DNA of 23,212 bases from an uncultured Collinsella sp. (GTDB lineage Bacteria; Actinomycetota; Coriobacteriia; Coriobacteriales; Coriobacteriaceae): positions 1-23,212 of the forward strand of contig CABUMZ010000012.1 of assembly GCA_902492825.1 (NCBI GenBank), given 5' to 3'. The position numbers and the translations under genes were made by a program. The notes beneath the pieces were generated by a model. It ran no database searches. It was not told the origin of the DNA and saw nothing but the letters and a program-made list of their open reading frames with translations. Positions 1 through 7,387 of this stretch are shown here, piece by piece. The first letter of the stretch is position 1. Every line of letters starts with the position of its first letter.

Positions 1-192
1 CCAGGCCCGATTTTGCCTCTTGACAATGTCCTGCTCATATTAAAAGGAACGTCCCTAACTGCCGACTGCCAGGTATGCCCCCTTTGCACCAAAATGGTGC
101 AGATTAACCTGTGTCCCATGCGCCAGGTGTGCCGCGGGGGCTGCGTTGTGACACAATGGCGTTTGTTCGATTCGTGATGCGAAAGGCCAAAC
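1..192. other. upstream gap with small hairpins, no gene seen
   Basis: I see no convincing gene here. A 7-bp hairpin with a 3-base loop (TGCACCA / TGGTGCA) lies at 85-101. It is followed by AACCTGTGTCCC near 106-117, which resembles the CCTGTCCC motif found in other gaps of this window. A perfect 5+1+5 palindrome, TTGTGACACAA, lies at 146-156. A TTGACA hexamer at 20-25 has no -10 box at usable spacing. The gap must carry the leader of the following foldase gene, but I cannot place its promoter. Confidence 0.4.
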
Positions 193-1416
193 ATGGCAAA
201 TAAGAAAAAGAACCCCGAGGCTGCGCCGACGCCCGAGCAACAGGCTCGCGCCGCCTCCAGCTCTCGTAAGAAGCAGCGCAAGACCTATGTGTCCAAGACC
301 GTCAAGATCATCCTGGTGGTCATCGGCGTGCTGGCGATGCTGCTTTCCGTCTCGGCCATGGCGTGCTCCGGCCTGATGTCGCAGTCCGAAAGCGCTAGCT
401 CGGGCTATAAGCTCACTGGCGGCGTGGCTGCTACCATCAATGGCACCAACCTCACCGAGGACACCGTGACCAAGCAGATCATGAGCATGCGTACGTCCTA
501 CGGCTACACCAAGGACAAGGACTGGGCGCAGTACCTGGTCGACAACGACCTCACGCCCAAAAAATATCGCAAGCAGCTCATTGACTCCTACACACAGCAG
601 ATTTTGCTTCAGCAAGCGCAGAAGGAAAACGGCGTGACCGTCTCGGACGAGGAGGTCGAGAAGGCCTGGAAGGACGCCTGCAAGAGTGCCGGCGGCGCCA
701 AGACCTTTAAGAAGACGCTTAAGACCTACGGCTATACCGAGGACACCTACAAGGACTCGCTCAAGGAGAGCCTGGCACAGCAGAAACTCAAGGATGCGGT
801 AGCGCCCACCAGCAAGCCCAAGGACAGCGAGATTGTCGATTACATCAACGAGAACCTGTCCAACTACAATGACGCCCGTCGCTCGTCGAATATTCTGATC
901 AAGGTCGATTCCGACGCTTCCGACGAGGATAAGGCCGCCGCCAAGGCCAAGGCGCAGGAGTGCCTGGACAAGATCAACTCCGGCGAGCTAAGCTTTGAGG
1001 ACGCCGTGAAGCAGTACTCCGACGATACCGGCTCCAAGGATAAGAAGGGCGATGTGGGCTGGGACAAGCTCACCACCTTCGTCGACAGCTACCAGGCGGC
1101 GCTCGAGGGGCTCAACAAGGGCGATGTGAGCGATGTCGTCGAGTCGACCTATGGTTACCACATCATCAAGTGCACCGACTACTTCCATGTCGATAATCAG
1201 GTCGATGACATTAAGCAGGTGCCCAAGGACATCAAGAAGTACGTCTCCAACGTGGTGAAGACGCAGGCAGCAAGCACCGCATACAGCGAGTGGCTGGAGC
1301 AGTACAAGAAGGACGCCGACATCACCGTTAACCCCATGCCCAAGGACGTGCCGTACAACGTCAGCCTGAAGGGCGTCACCAAGAGTTCGACCGACGATTC
1401 GTCGACGACTGAGTAA
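193..1416 (+). CDS. Membrane-anchored parvulin-type peptidyl-prolyl isomerase (PrsA/SurA-like foldase)
   Basis: The 407-residue product is a likely extracytoplasmic foldase that catalyses cis/trans isomerisation at prolyl bonds of secreted proteins. It has a Lys/Arg-rich cytoplasmic tail (residues 1-36), one hydrophobic segment (about 37-57), a SurA-N-like helical region (about 75-225) and a parvulin (PPIC) domain at about 228-332. The parvulin domain shows the typical FEDAVKQYSDD, KGDVGW and YGYHIIK stretches. A Ser/Thr/Asp-rich tail follows. Cys58 comes right after the hydrophobic segment in AMAC, a poor lipobox, so a single-pass membrane anchor is at least as likely as a lipoprotein. The ATG is preceded by GAAAGG. 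The YqeY-family gene follows after 54 nt and may be co-transcribed. The family call is firm; the choice between PrsA and SurA type is not. Confidence 0.88.
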   Translation: MANKKKNPEAAPTPEQQARAASSSRKKQRKTYVSKTVKIILVVIGVLAMLLSVSAMACSGLMSQSESASSGYKLTGGVAATINGTNLTEDTVTKQIMSMRTSYGYTKDKDWAQYLVDNDLTPKKYRKQLIDSYTQQILLQQAQKENGVTVSDEEVEKAWKDACKSAGGAKTFKKTLKTYGYTEDTYKDSLKESLAQQKLKDAVAPTSKPKDSEIVDYINENLSNYNDARRSSNILIKVDSDASDEDKAAAKAKAQECLDKINSGELSFEDAVKQYSDDTGSKDKKGDVGWDKLTTFVDSYQAALEGLNKGDVSDVVESTYGYHIIKCTDYFHVDNQVDDIKQVPKDIKKYVSNVVKTQAASTAYSEWLEQYKKDADITVNPMPKDVPYNVSLKGVTKSSTDDSSTTE

Positions 1417-1470
1417 TCATGGGGCGGTGCCCGCGTGAGTGCCGCCCACGCTATTGAGGAGGATTTGCAG

Positions 1471-1914
1471 ATGACCAACGAAGAGCTGCAGAAGGAAATG
1501 ATCGCCGCCATGAAGGCTAAGGACAAGGTTCGCCTGTCCATCATTCGCCAGGTCAAGGCCGAGGTGAAGAATATCGAGGTCAACGAGCGCCGCGATGTGA
1601 CCGAGGAAGACGTCAACAGCATGATCAAGCGTCTGATTAAGCAGACGAGCGAGACGCTGGAGATGTCCATCAAGGCCGGCACCGACCAGGAGCGTACCGA
1701 CAACCTGACCGAGCAGGTCAAGATTCTGGAGAGCCTGCTGCCCGCGCAGGTTTCGGGCGAGGAGCTCGAGGCCCTGATCGAGCAGGTTATCGCCGAGCTG
1801 GGCGCTACGTCCAAGAAGCAGATGGGCCAGGTTATGGGTGCACTCGGCAAGGCCACCGGCGGCAACTTCGACAAGCCGGCGGCAGCAAAGATCGTCGGAG
1901 CGAAATTGGCGTAA
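1471..1914 (+). CDS. yqeY: GatB/YqeY domain-containing protein
   Basis: The 147-residue product is a YqeY-family protein. The family is homologous to the C-terminal helical domain of the GatB amidotransferase subunit and is thought to bind tRNA, but its cellular role is not settled. The length is typical of the family. Characteristic pieces are the N-terminal MIAAMKAKDK helix, the central EQVKILESLLPAQ segment and the C-terminal MGQVMGAL...AAKIVGAKLA end. I chose the ATG at 1471 because a strong GAGGAGG lies 8 nt upstream. The reading frame also opens at a GTG at 1435, but that would add 12 unconserved-looking residues across the ribosome-binding site. A terminator follows 28 nt after the stop, closing this two-gene unit. 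Confidence 0.9.
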   Translation: MTNEELQKEMIAAMKAKDKVRLSIIRQVKAEVKNIEVNERRDVTEEDVNSMIKRLIKQTSETLEMSIKAGTDQERTDNLTEQVKILESLLPAQVSGEELEALIEQVIAELGATSKKQMGQVMGALGKATGGNFDKPAAAKIVGAKLA

Positions 1915-1942
1915 GTGCCGGCCGACACATAGCTGATGTCGA

Positions 1943-1976
1943 GGGGGGCGTGACCATTGCGGTCGCGCCCCTTTTT
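1943..1976 (+). terminator. Rho-independent terminator after yqeY
   Basis: An 11-bp stem, GGGGCGTGACC (1945-1955) against GGTCGCGCCCC (1961-1971), contains one G-U pair and a 5-base loop. It is followed directly by five T residues. It ends the foldase/yqeY transcript. Confidence 0.85.
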
Positions 1977-2080
1977 GATGAGCCTGTCCCCAATGAGTGG
2001 GTTATCCCCAATGACTAGGGGGAAGATTGCGGGTTCTTTACGGGGATGTAGTGTGGGCTGCGGAAACGTGGTTCTTTCCG

Positions 2081-2086
2081 TACAAT
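2081..2086 (+). promoter_or_regulatory. candidate -10 box for the amino-acid ABC operon
   Basis: TACAAT lies 35 nt upstream of the ATPase start codon, after a terminator and a gene-free gap. I see no good -35 hexamer at 16-18 nt, so this is only a candidate. The same gap (1977-2121) carries CCTGTCCCCA at 1983-1992. Confidence 0.35.
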
Positions 2087-2121
2087 AGTTCAACTCGTGT
2101 AAACGCAGGGAAGGGACATTC

Positions 2122-2853
2122 ATGGCAGACATGATCGAGATCAAGCATCTCAACAAGTACTTTGGCGACCTGCATGTGCTCAAAGATATCAACCTCACCG
2201 TCAAGCGCGGCGAGAAGCTCGTAATGATCGGGCCTTCCGGCTCGGGTAAGTCGACGCTCATCCGTTGTGTCGATTATCTTGAGGAGCCCACATCGGGCGA
2301 GGTCATCATTGACGGTACGCCGCTCACCAAAAAGAACCACCTGGAGATGGCTCGCAAGTATAGCTCCATGGTGTTTCAGCAGTTCAACCTGTATCCCAAC
2401 ATGACGGTGCTGGGCAACCTGACACTCGCGCCCACCAAGCTGCAAAAGAAGAGCAAGGAGGAGGCGACCGAGATCGCCATCGCCGCGCTCAAGCGTGTTG
2501 GCATGGCGCATAAGGCCGGCGAGTATCCGCAGAACCTCTCGGGCGGTCAGCAGCAGCGCATCGCCATCGCTCGTGCCCTGTGCACCAAGCAGCCCATCAT
2601 CCTGTTTGACGAGCCGACCTCGGCGCTCGACCCCGAAATGGTCCAGGAGGTTCTGGACGTTATGATTGAGCTTGCGCAGGAGGATATCACCATGATCTGC
2701 GTGACGCATGAGATGGGCTTTGCGCGCCAGGTGGCCGACCGCGTCATCTTTATGGAGGACGGCCGCATCCTGGAGGAGGGCACGCCCGAGCACTTCTTCG
2801 ATAACCCCGAGAACCCGCGCTGCCGCGAGTTCCTGTCCAAGATTCTGCACTAG
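2122..2853 (+). CDS. Polar amino-acid ABC transporter, ATP-binding subunit (GlnQ/GluA type)
   Basis: This 243-residue cytoplasmic ATPase powers import by a polar amino-acid (PAAT) ABC transporter. Its length is normal for the family. It has Walker A GPSGSGKST (about 37-45), the Q-loop VFQQFNLYPNMTV, the ABC signature LSGGQQQR, Walker B IILFDEPTSALDPE and the switch histidine in VTHEMGF. The FNLYPNMTVLGN and EDITMICVTHEMGFA pieces are typical of GlnQ/GltL/HisP-type subunits. The start ATG follows AGGGAAGGG. It is the first gene of a four-gene operon ordered ATPase, binding protein, permease, permease. That is the order of the corynebacterial glutamate system gluABCD, so glutamate or a related polar amino acid is a reasonable but unproven substrate. 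Confidence 0.95.
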   Translation: MADMIEIKHLNKYFGDLHVLKDINLTVKRGEKLVMIGPSGSGKSTLIRCVDYLEEPTSGEVIIDGTPLTKKNHLEMARKYSSMVFQQFNLYPNMTVLGNLTLAPTKLQKKSKEEATEIAIAALKRVGMAHKAGEYPQNLSGGQQQRIAIARALCTKQPIILFDEPTSALDPEMVQEVLDVMIELAQEDITMICVTHEMGFARQVADRVIFMEDGRILEEGTPEHFFDNPENPRCREFLSKILH

Positions 2854-2861
2854 GCGCGGTG

Positions 2862-3737
2862 ATGGACATGACGGATATGACGAGGGCGGCCGTGTCGCGC
2901 CGTCACTTTTTGCAGCTGGCGGGTGCCGGCATGCTTGCGCTGACGGGGACCGCGCTTACCGGTTGCGGCAACTCCACCAGCGGCGAGGGTTCCGACAAGG
3001 GGTCCAAACTTGCGGCCATTAAGTCGCGTGGCCATCTGAATGCTGGCGTTAAGAAGGATGTTCCCGGCTACGGCTATTACGACACCGCCAAGGGCCGCTT
3101 TGAGGGCATGGAAGTCGATTTGTGCTACCAGATCGCCGCTGCCGTCTTTGGCGTGAGCTACAAGGAGGCCCGTGCCCAGGAGCTTGTCGAGTTTACCGAC
3201 GTAACGCCCAAGACGCGCGGTCCGCTGATTGATAACGGCCAACTCGACGTGGTCGCGGCGACCTACACCATCACCGACGAGCGCAAGAAGAGCTGGGATT
3301 TCTCGACGCCGTACCGCACCGACTACGTGGGACTCATGGTCAAGAAGCGTTCGGGCTTTACCTCGATTGAGGACCTAGACGGCAAGGTCATCGGCGTGAG
3401 CCAGGGTGCTACCACGCAGGGCCTGATCGAGCAGATGATCAAGGACAACGGCTTTAGCTGCAAGCCCGAGTTTAGGGCCTTTAGCGGCTACCCCATCATC
3501 AAGAGTTCGCTCGACGCCGGCAATATCGACGTCTTTGCTATGGACCGCTCCACGCTGGCCGGTTACATGAACGAGACCGTTGAGCTGCTGCAGCCCGAGG
3601 TCAAATTTGGTGAGCAGGGCTACGGCGTGGCGACCAAGAAGGGCTGCGACCTTTCGGCCGTGGTCGATCAGGTGATTTGCGATCGCCTGGCCGACGGCTG
3701 GCTCGACCAAGAGGTCAAGACCTGGGGTCTTGTATAG
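2862..3737 (+). CDS. Amino-acid ABC transporter substrate-binding lipoprotein with Tat-type signal
   Basis: The 291-residue product is a family-3 solute-binding protein (SBP_bac_3) that presents an amino acid to the two permeases downstream. The N-terminus combines a twin-arginine motif (SRRHFLQ, residues 12-18), a hydrophobic stretch and a lipobox, LTGC, with Cys35. This suggests Tat export followed by lipid anchoring. The mature domain shows the family landmarks: GMEVDLCYQIA, a NGQLDVVAATYTITDERKK-like hinge segment, DLDGKVIGVSQGATT and the C-terminal CDRLADGWLDQ region. The start is uncertain. ATG 2862 lies 8 nt after the upstream stop without a strong Shine-Dalgarno; GTG 2859 and in-frame ATGs at 2868 and 2877 are alternatives. 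All keep the twin arginines. The gene sits inside the transporter operon. Confidence 0.92.
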   Translation: MDMTDMTRAAVSRRHFLQLAGAGMLALTGTALTGCGNSTSGEGSDKGSKLAAIKSRGHLNAGVKKDVPGYGYYDTAKGRFEGMEVDLCYQIAAAVFGVSYKEARAQELVEFTDVTPKTRGPLIDNGQLDVVAATYTITDERKKSWDFSTPYRTDYVGLMVKKRSGFTSIEDLDGKVIGVSQGATTQGLIEQMIKDNGFSCKPEFRAFSGYPIIKSSLDAGNIDVFAMDRSTLAGYMNETVELLQPEVKFGEQGYGVATKKGCDLSAVVDQVICDRLADGWLDQEVKTWGLV

Positions 3738-3762
3738 GCGTATCGTCCAAGGAAGGAATCAA

Positions 3763-4509
3763 ATGCTCGAAGGATTATTTGACGCCGACCGTTGGTCGAC
3801 GACATTTCAAAACATGGGGCCCTTCTGGGAGGGCTTTGGCGTGACGCTGCAGGTGGTCGTTGCCGGTCTGCTGCTGTCACTGGTGCTGGGCACGCTGCTG
3901 GGCGTGTTCTCTACCACTCGTTCGCGCGTGCTGCGCGCCATAAGCCGCGTGTACGTGGAGTTTTACCAGAACACTCCGTTGCCCGTGCAGGTGCTCTTTA
4001 TGTACATGGCCGGTCCGCAGTTTTTGCAGGCCATAACCGGTGCCGACCAGCCGGTGCGCATCGCGCCGTTCGTGCTGGGCTTCTTGGGTGTGGGCCTGTA
4101 TCACGCGGCCTACATTTCGGAGGTCATCCGCACTGGTATCGAGGCGGTTCCGCGCGGTCAGATGGAGGCGGCCCAGAGCCAGGGCTTCACCCGTGCGCAG
4201 GCCTACTGGTACATCGTGCTGCCCCAGACGTTCAAGATCATTCTGCCGCCGCTGTGTAACCAGGCGCTCAACCTGGTCAAGAACACGTCGGTGCTGGCGC
4301 TTGTGGCCGGCGGCGACCTTATGTACCGTTCCGACAACTTTGTGAGTCTGTACGGCTACCTGCAGGGATATATCGTCTGCTGCCTTATGTACTTCATCAT
4401 CTGCTTTCCGCTCGCCATGCTGGTGCAGTGGCTCGAGCGCCGCTCCAAGGAGCGTCCGCGCGGCGTGAGCCTGGCCGAGCTGGGGCTCGACAACGTAGAG
4501 GAGGCCTAG
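3763..4509 (+). CDS. Polar amino-acid ABC transporter permease 1
   Basis: The 248-residue membrane protein belongs to the HisM/GlnP permease family, with about five hydrophobic segments. It carries the family motif FYQNTPLPVQVLFMY after the second membrane segment. It also has the cytoplasmic EAA loop, EAVPRGQMEAAQSQGF followed by YIVLPQTFKIILPPL, which docks on the ATPase. I chose ATG 3763 because AAGGAAGG lies just upstream. An in-frame TTG at 3730 would overlap the binding-protein gene and add 11 residues without hydrophobic character. A charged C-terminal tail of about 25 residues follows the last membrane segment. It is translated closely after the binding protein and 3 nt before the second permease, consistent with one operon and a heteromeric membrane core. 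Confidence 0.93.
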   Translation: MLEGLFDADRWSTTFQNMGPFWEGFGVTLQVVVAGLLLSLVLGTLLGVFSTTRSRVLRAISRVYVEFYQNTPLPVQVLFMYMAGPQFLQAITGADQPVRIAPFVLGFLGVGLYHAAYISEVIRTGIEAVPRGQMEAAQSQGFTRAQAYWYIVLPQTFKIILPPLCNQALNLVKNTSVLALVAGGDLMYRSDNFVSLYGYLQGYIVCCLMYFIICFPLAMLVQWLERRSKERPRGVSLAELGLDNVEEA

Positions 4510-4512
4510 CGC

Positions 4513-5151
4513 ATGGAAATCTTCAACGCGACCAACCTGCTCTACATTTGGGACGGATTTGTTAAGACAATCGAGATCTCGGCGCTGTCGATCTTTTTCT
4601 CGCTCATCTTTGGCACGGTGCTGGCGCTCGTTAAAAGCTATGCGCCCCGTCCATTCCGTATTTTGGTGAGCGCCTATATCGAGCTGTTCCGCTGCACGCC
4701 GAACCTGCTGTGGATCCTGTTTATCTACTTTACGGTGCAGGGTTTGGACATTGTGATTTCGACCATTGCCTTTACGCTGTTTACCAGCGCTGTTATGGCC
4801 GAGATTGTGCGCGGCGGTCTCAACTCGATTCCGCGCGGCCAGTTTGAGGCAGCGCAGAGCCAGGGCTTCGGCTTCTTTGCCACCATGCGCTACATCATTC
4901 TGCCGCAGACGTTTAAGACGATCATTCCGGCGCTGTTTAGCCAGTGCACGACCGTCATTAAGGACAGCTCGTATCTTTCGGGCATTAACGTGGCCGAGCT
5001 CATGTACACGGCAAATGTCGTGATGGCCCATGCGATCGACCTGTCGCAGGTGCTTATGCTCTACGGCCTGGTGTTTGCGATGTACTTTGTGCTCAACTTT
5101 GGTATCTCGCTGCTGGTGAGGGCATATCAACGTCGCATCGTGGCCGCATAG
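4513..5151 (+). CDS. Polar amino-acid ABC transporter permease 2
   Basis: The 212-residue product is the second HisM-type permease. It pairs with the preceding one to form the membrane channel. It has the family motif YIELFRCTPNLLWILFIYF and an EAA loop, NSIPRGQFEAAQSQGFGF followed by RYIILPQTFKTIIPAL, and ends in a short basic tail. It is shorter than permease 1, mainly because the C-terminal tail and the loop after the second membrane segment are reduced. Only 3 nt separate it from the upstream stop codon, which implies translational coupling. A stem-loop follows the stop within 20 nt and probably ends or attenuates the operon. Confidence 0.93.
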   Translation: MEIFNATNLLYIWDGFVKTIEISALSIFFSLIFGTVLALVKSYAPRPFRILVSAYIELFRCTPNLLWILFIYFTVQGLDIVISTIAFTLFTSAVMAEIVRGGLNSIPRGQFEAAQSQGFGFFATMRYIILPQTFKTIIPALFSQCTTVIKDSSYLSGINVAELMYTANVVMAHAIDLSQVLMLYGLVFAMYFVLNFGISLLVRAYQRRIVAA

Positions 5152-5170
5152 CCTGGCTTTCCCTGGTACG

Positions 5171-5206
5171 CTATCGTGAGAAAAGGCGATAGACAGCCTT
5201 TTTCTC
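5171..5206 (+). terminator. terminator-like stem-loop with an alternative overlapping stem
   Basis: GAGAAAAGGC (5178-5187) can pair with GCCTTTTTCTC (5196-5206) around an 8-base loop. The right arm carries a run of five T residues, like a weak intrinsic terminator. An overlapping exclusive stem, CTATCG (5171-5176) with CGATAG (5187-5192), can form instead. It lies between the last permease and the kinase-like gene. Either simple termination or attenuation is possible. Confidence 0.5.
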
Positions 5207-5227
5207 ATCTGTTAGAAAGGAATCGCG

Positions 5228-5851
5228 ATGAGCGATCTGGAGAACAAGAAGAGTCCTGTGGTCATTACCATCGCGCGCGACTTTGGTGCCGAGGGCCACG
5301 AGATTGGCCGTATCCTCGCCAATGAGCTGGGGATTCCGCTGTACGATAACGAGCTGCTGGTGCGCGCGTCGCTGCGTACAGGTGAGTCGCTCGATAAGAT
5401 GGCCGCCTATGACGAGCGCCTGGCTGTGGAGAACATGGCGTTTCTGCCCGACCGCTACGATGCGCGTTCGTACTCGGACAAGTTGTTCCAAAAGATGAGC
5501 CAGGTGATTTTGGACTTGGGCGAGACCGAGAGCTGCATTATCGAAGGCCGTCTGTCCGACTACCTGCTGCGCAACAACCCCAATCACATTGCCGTATTGG
5601 TGACCGCTCCCTTTGAGGACCGCGTCGAGATCGTACGCAAGAAGCGTGGCCTCAACAAAAAGAAGGGCGCCAAGCTGGTCAAACAGCAGCAGAAGGCGCG
5701 CGAGGCGTTCTATAAGCGCTACAGCGCCGGCAAGTGGAAGATGACGAGCGGCAAGGACATCGTTGTCAACCGCGCCAAGCTGGGCCGCGAAGGCTGCAAG
5801 GACGTCATCGCCGCGGCCTACCGCTACAAAGTAGCGCAGCTCGAAGGCTAA
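5228..5851 (+). CDS. Cytidylate kinase-like family protein
   Basis: The 207-residue P-loop protein resembles the cytidylate-kinase-like family (AAK6/Cytidylate_kin2). It is not the canonical Cmk that phosphorylates CMP. The N-terminus, ITIARDFGAEGHEIGRILA (about residues 13-31), is the family's modified nucleotide-binding loop: it has the G-x-x-G-x-x-I-G pattern and lacks a classical GKS/T. It is followed by a LGIPLYDNELL segment. The middle part, CIIEGRLSDYLLRN, matches the family's conserved Gly-Arg loop. The C-terminal third is rich in Lys/Arg. True substrates of this family are poorly known, so a kinase role is inference. The ATG follows AGAAAGGAATCGCG. The gene stands alone between two terminators. 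Confidence 0.8.
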   Translation: MSDLENKKSPVVITIARDFGAEGHEIGRILANELGIPLYDNELLVRASLRTGESLDKMAAYDERLAVENMAFLPDRYDARSYSDKLFQKMSQVILDLGETESCIIEGRLSDYLLRNNPNHIAVLVTAPFEDRVEIVRKKRGLNKKKGAKLVKQQQKAREAFYKRYSAGKWKMTSGKDIVVNRAKLGREGCKDVIAAAYRYKVAQLEG

Positions 5852-5862
5852 CCGACCAAAAC

Positions 5863-5893
5863 CACCACAAAGGTGCCTGTCCCCATCGTGGTG
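5863..5893. repeat. small hairpin with CCTGTCCCCA motif
   Basis: CACCAC (5863-5868) and GTGGTG (5888-5893) form a short hairpin around AAAGGTGCCTGTCCCCATC. The loop carries CCTGTCCCCA (5876-5885), which is also present at 1983-1992 and, as CCTGTCCCT, at 8571-8579. It is a possible dispersed intergenic element, with weak evidence from this window alone. Confidence 0.35.
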
Positions 5894-5911
5894 ATCGGGC
5901 GGCCGGCATAG

Positions 5912-5949
5912 AAAAAGTCCCCGCCGAGCGTGTGCTCGACGGGGACTTT
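5912..5949. terminator. bidirectional terminator between the kinase-like gene and nfnB
   Basis: A near-perfect stem, AAAGTCCCCGCCGAGC against GCTCGACGGGGACTTT, has a GTGT loop. It has an A-run on the left and T residues on the right, so it can stop both the rightward kinase-like transcript and the leftward nfn transcript, whose genes converge here. Confidence 0.88.
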
Positions 5950-5977
5950 GCCGTTTAATGGCTAGCGCTGAGGGTGA

Positions 5978-7387
5978 TTACTCGCCCAGCAGGCTCTTGG
6001 TGATGGAAGCGGCGGCCTTCTTGCCAGCGCCCATCGCCAGAATGACCGTAGCGGCACCGGTGACGATGTCGCCGCCGGCCCAGATGCGGGGATCGGTGGT
6101 CTGGCCGGTCTCCTCGTCGGCAACGATGTAGCCCCACTTGTTGAGCTCCATCTTGCCGCCGATCTTTTTTGCGAAGGGGTTGGCGTTGGTGCCGATAGCC
6201 GAGATCGCGACGTCGCAAGGGATCTCCTCGATGGCGCCCTCGATGGGCACCGGGCGACGACGGCCGGACTCGTCGGGCTCGCCGAGCTCCATCTTCTGGA
6301 CCTTGACGGCGCATACGGAGCCGTCCTCGCCAGCGACAAACTCGAGCGGGGAGACGAGCGGCAGAACCTCGACGCCCTCGGCCTTAGCGTGGTGCAGCTC
6401 GGCGCGACGGCAGGGCATCTCGTCCTCGGTACGACGGTAGGCGATGATGGCGTGCTCGGCGCCCAGACGCTTGGCGGTACGGACGGCGTCCATAGCCACG
6501 TTGCCGCCACCAAAGACGACGACGTTCTTGCCGTGCTTGGTGGGGGTGTCGTACTCGGGGAACTTGTTGGCCTTCATCAGGTTCACGCGGGTGAGGTACT
6601 CGTTGGCGAAGAAGACGTTGGGCAGGTTCTCGCCGGGGACGTTGAGGAACTTGGGCAGGCCGGCGCCGGTCGCCACGTAGATGGCGTCGAAGCCCTGCTC
6701 GAACAGCTCCTCGGCCGTGGCCATGTTGCCCACGACGGAGTTGTACTCAAACTTGACGCCCATGTCCTCCAGGCCGTCAATCTCGCGCTTGACGACTGCC
6801 TTGGGCAGACGGAACTCGGGGATGCCGTAGACCAGTACGCCGCCGCCGGTGAAGAAGGCCTCGAAGACGGTGACGTCAAAGCCGTTACGGGCGAGCTCGC
6901 CAGCGCAGGTGATGCCGGACGGGCCGGAGCCAACGACGGCGACCTTCTTGCCGTTCTTGGGAGCCATCTTGGGCGTGGAGGCGAGCTCGGGGCGGTCACC
7001 CAGGAAGCGCTCGAGCTGGCCGATGGCCACGGGCTCGGACTTCTTACCACGGATGCACTTGCCCTCGCACTGGTTCTCCTGCGGGCAGACGCGACCGCAG
7101 ATAGCGGGAAGCATGGAGTCCTCGCGGATGGTATCGAGAGCGCCGCCGAAGTCCTTCGCGCGGATCTGCTCGATAAAGCGGGGGATGTTGATGTTGACGG
7201 GGCAGCCCTCAACACAGAACGGCTTCTTGCAGTTGAGGCAGCGCTCGGCCTCGGCCAGCGCCATCTCCTCGGTGAAGCCCTTGTCGACGGGGCGGAAGTC
7301 GCAGGCGCGCTCGGCAGCCGGCTCCTCGTTATCGGGGGTGCGGGGCGACTTCATATCGGCAACGAAACGACCGTTAACTAGTGGCAT
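5978..7387 (-). CDS. nfnB: NfnB: NADP(H)-binding subunit of electron-bifurcating ferredoxin:NAD(P) transhydrogenase (GltD-like)
   Basis: This 469-residue flavoprotein resembles the small subunit of glutamate synthase, and databases often label such proteins gltA/gltD. Next to an NfnA-type gene and with no glutamate synthase large subunit present, it is better read as NfnB (SudA). NfnB binds FAD and two [4Fe-4S] clusters and couples NADPH to ferredoxin and NADH. Visible are cluster cysteines at 50, 53, 58 and 62 (ERCLNCKKPFCVEGCP) and at 97, 101, 107 and 111 (CGRVCPQENQCEGKC). The first dinucleotide fold is VAVVGSGPSG (149-158). A second NADPH fold, VVVFGGGNVAMDAV, follows. A C-terminal GGDIV...AMGAGKKAA segment binds FAD. 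It overlaps the nfnA stop by 10 nt, so translation is coupled. Confidence 0.9.
   Translation of the reverse strand: MPLVNGRFVADMKSPRTPDNEEPAAERACDFRPVDKGFTEEMALAEAERCLNCKKPFCVEGCPVNINIPRFIEQIRAKDFGGALDTIREDSMLPAICGRVCPQENQCEGKCIRGKKSEPVAIGQLERFLGDRPELASTPKMAPKNGKKVAVVGSGPSGITCAGELARNGFDVTVFEAFFTGGGVLVYGIPEFRLPKAVVKREIDGLEDMGVKFEYNSVVGNMATAEELFEQGFDAIYVATGAGLPKFLNVPGENLPNVFFANEYLTRVNLMKANKFPEYDTPTKHGKNVVVFGGGNVAMDAVRTAKRLGAEHAIIAYRRTEDEMPCRRAELHHAKAEGVEVLPLVSPLEFVAGEDGSVCAVKVQKMELGEPDESGRRRPVPIEGAIEEIPCDVAISAIGTNANPFAKKIGGKMELNKWGYIVADEETGQTTDPRIWAGGDIVTGAATVILAMGAGKKAAASITKSLLGE

Noticed and set aside
20..25. TTGACA as a -35 box for the foldase gene
   Set aside because: There is no -10 hexamer at 16-19 nt, and the distance to the start codon is large.
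146..156. TTGTGACACAA palindrome as an operator
   Set aside because: It is a single 11-base site with no second copy in the window. Chance is a sufficient explanation, though a regulator site cannot be excluded.
3877..5208. Open minus-strand frame of about 440 codons opposite the two permease genes
   Set aside because: It has shadow composition (His/Gln/Arg-rich) with no recognisable motif. The permeases and their membrane segments are clearly real.
6389..7381. Open plus-strand frame opposite nfnB
   Set aside because: It has antisense Gly/Asp/Leu-rich sequence without motifs. The iron-sulfur and flavin motifs of nfnB prove the other strand.
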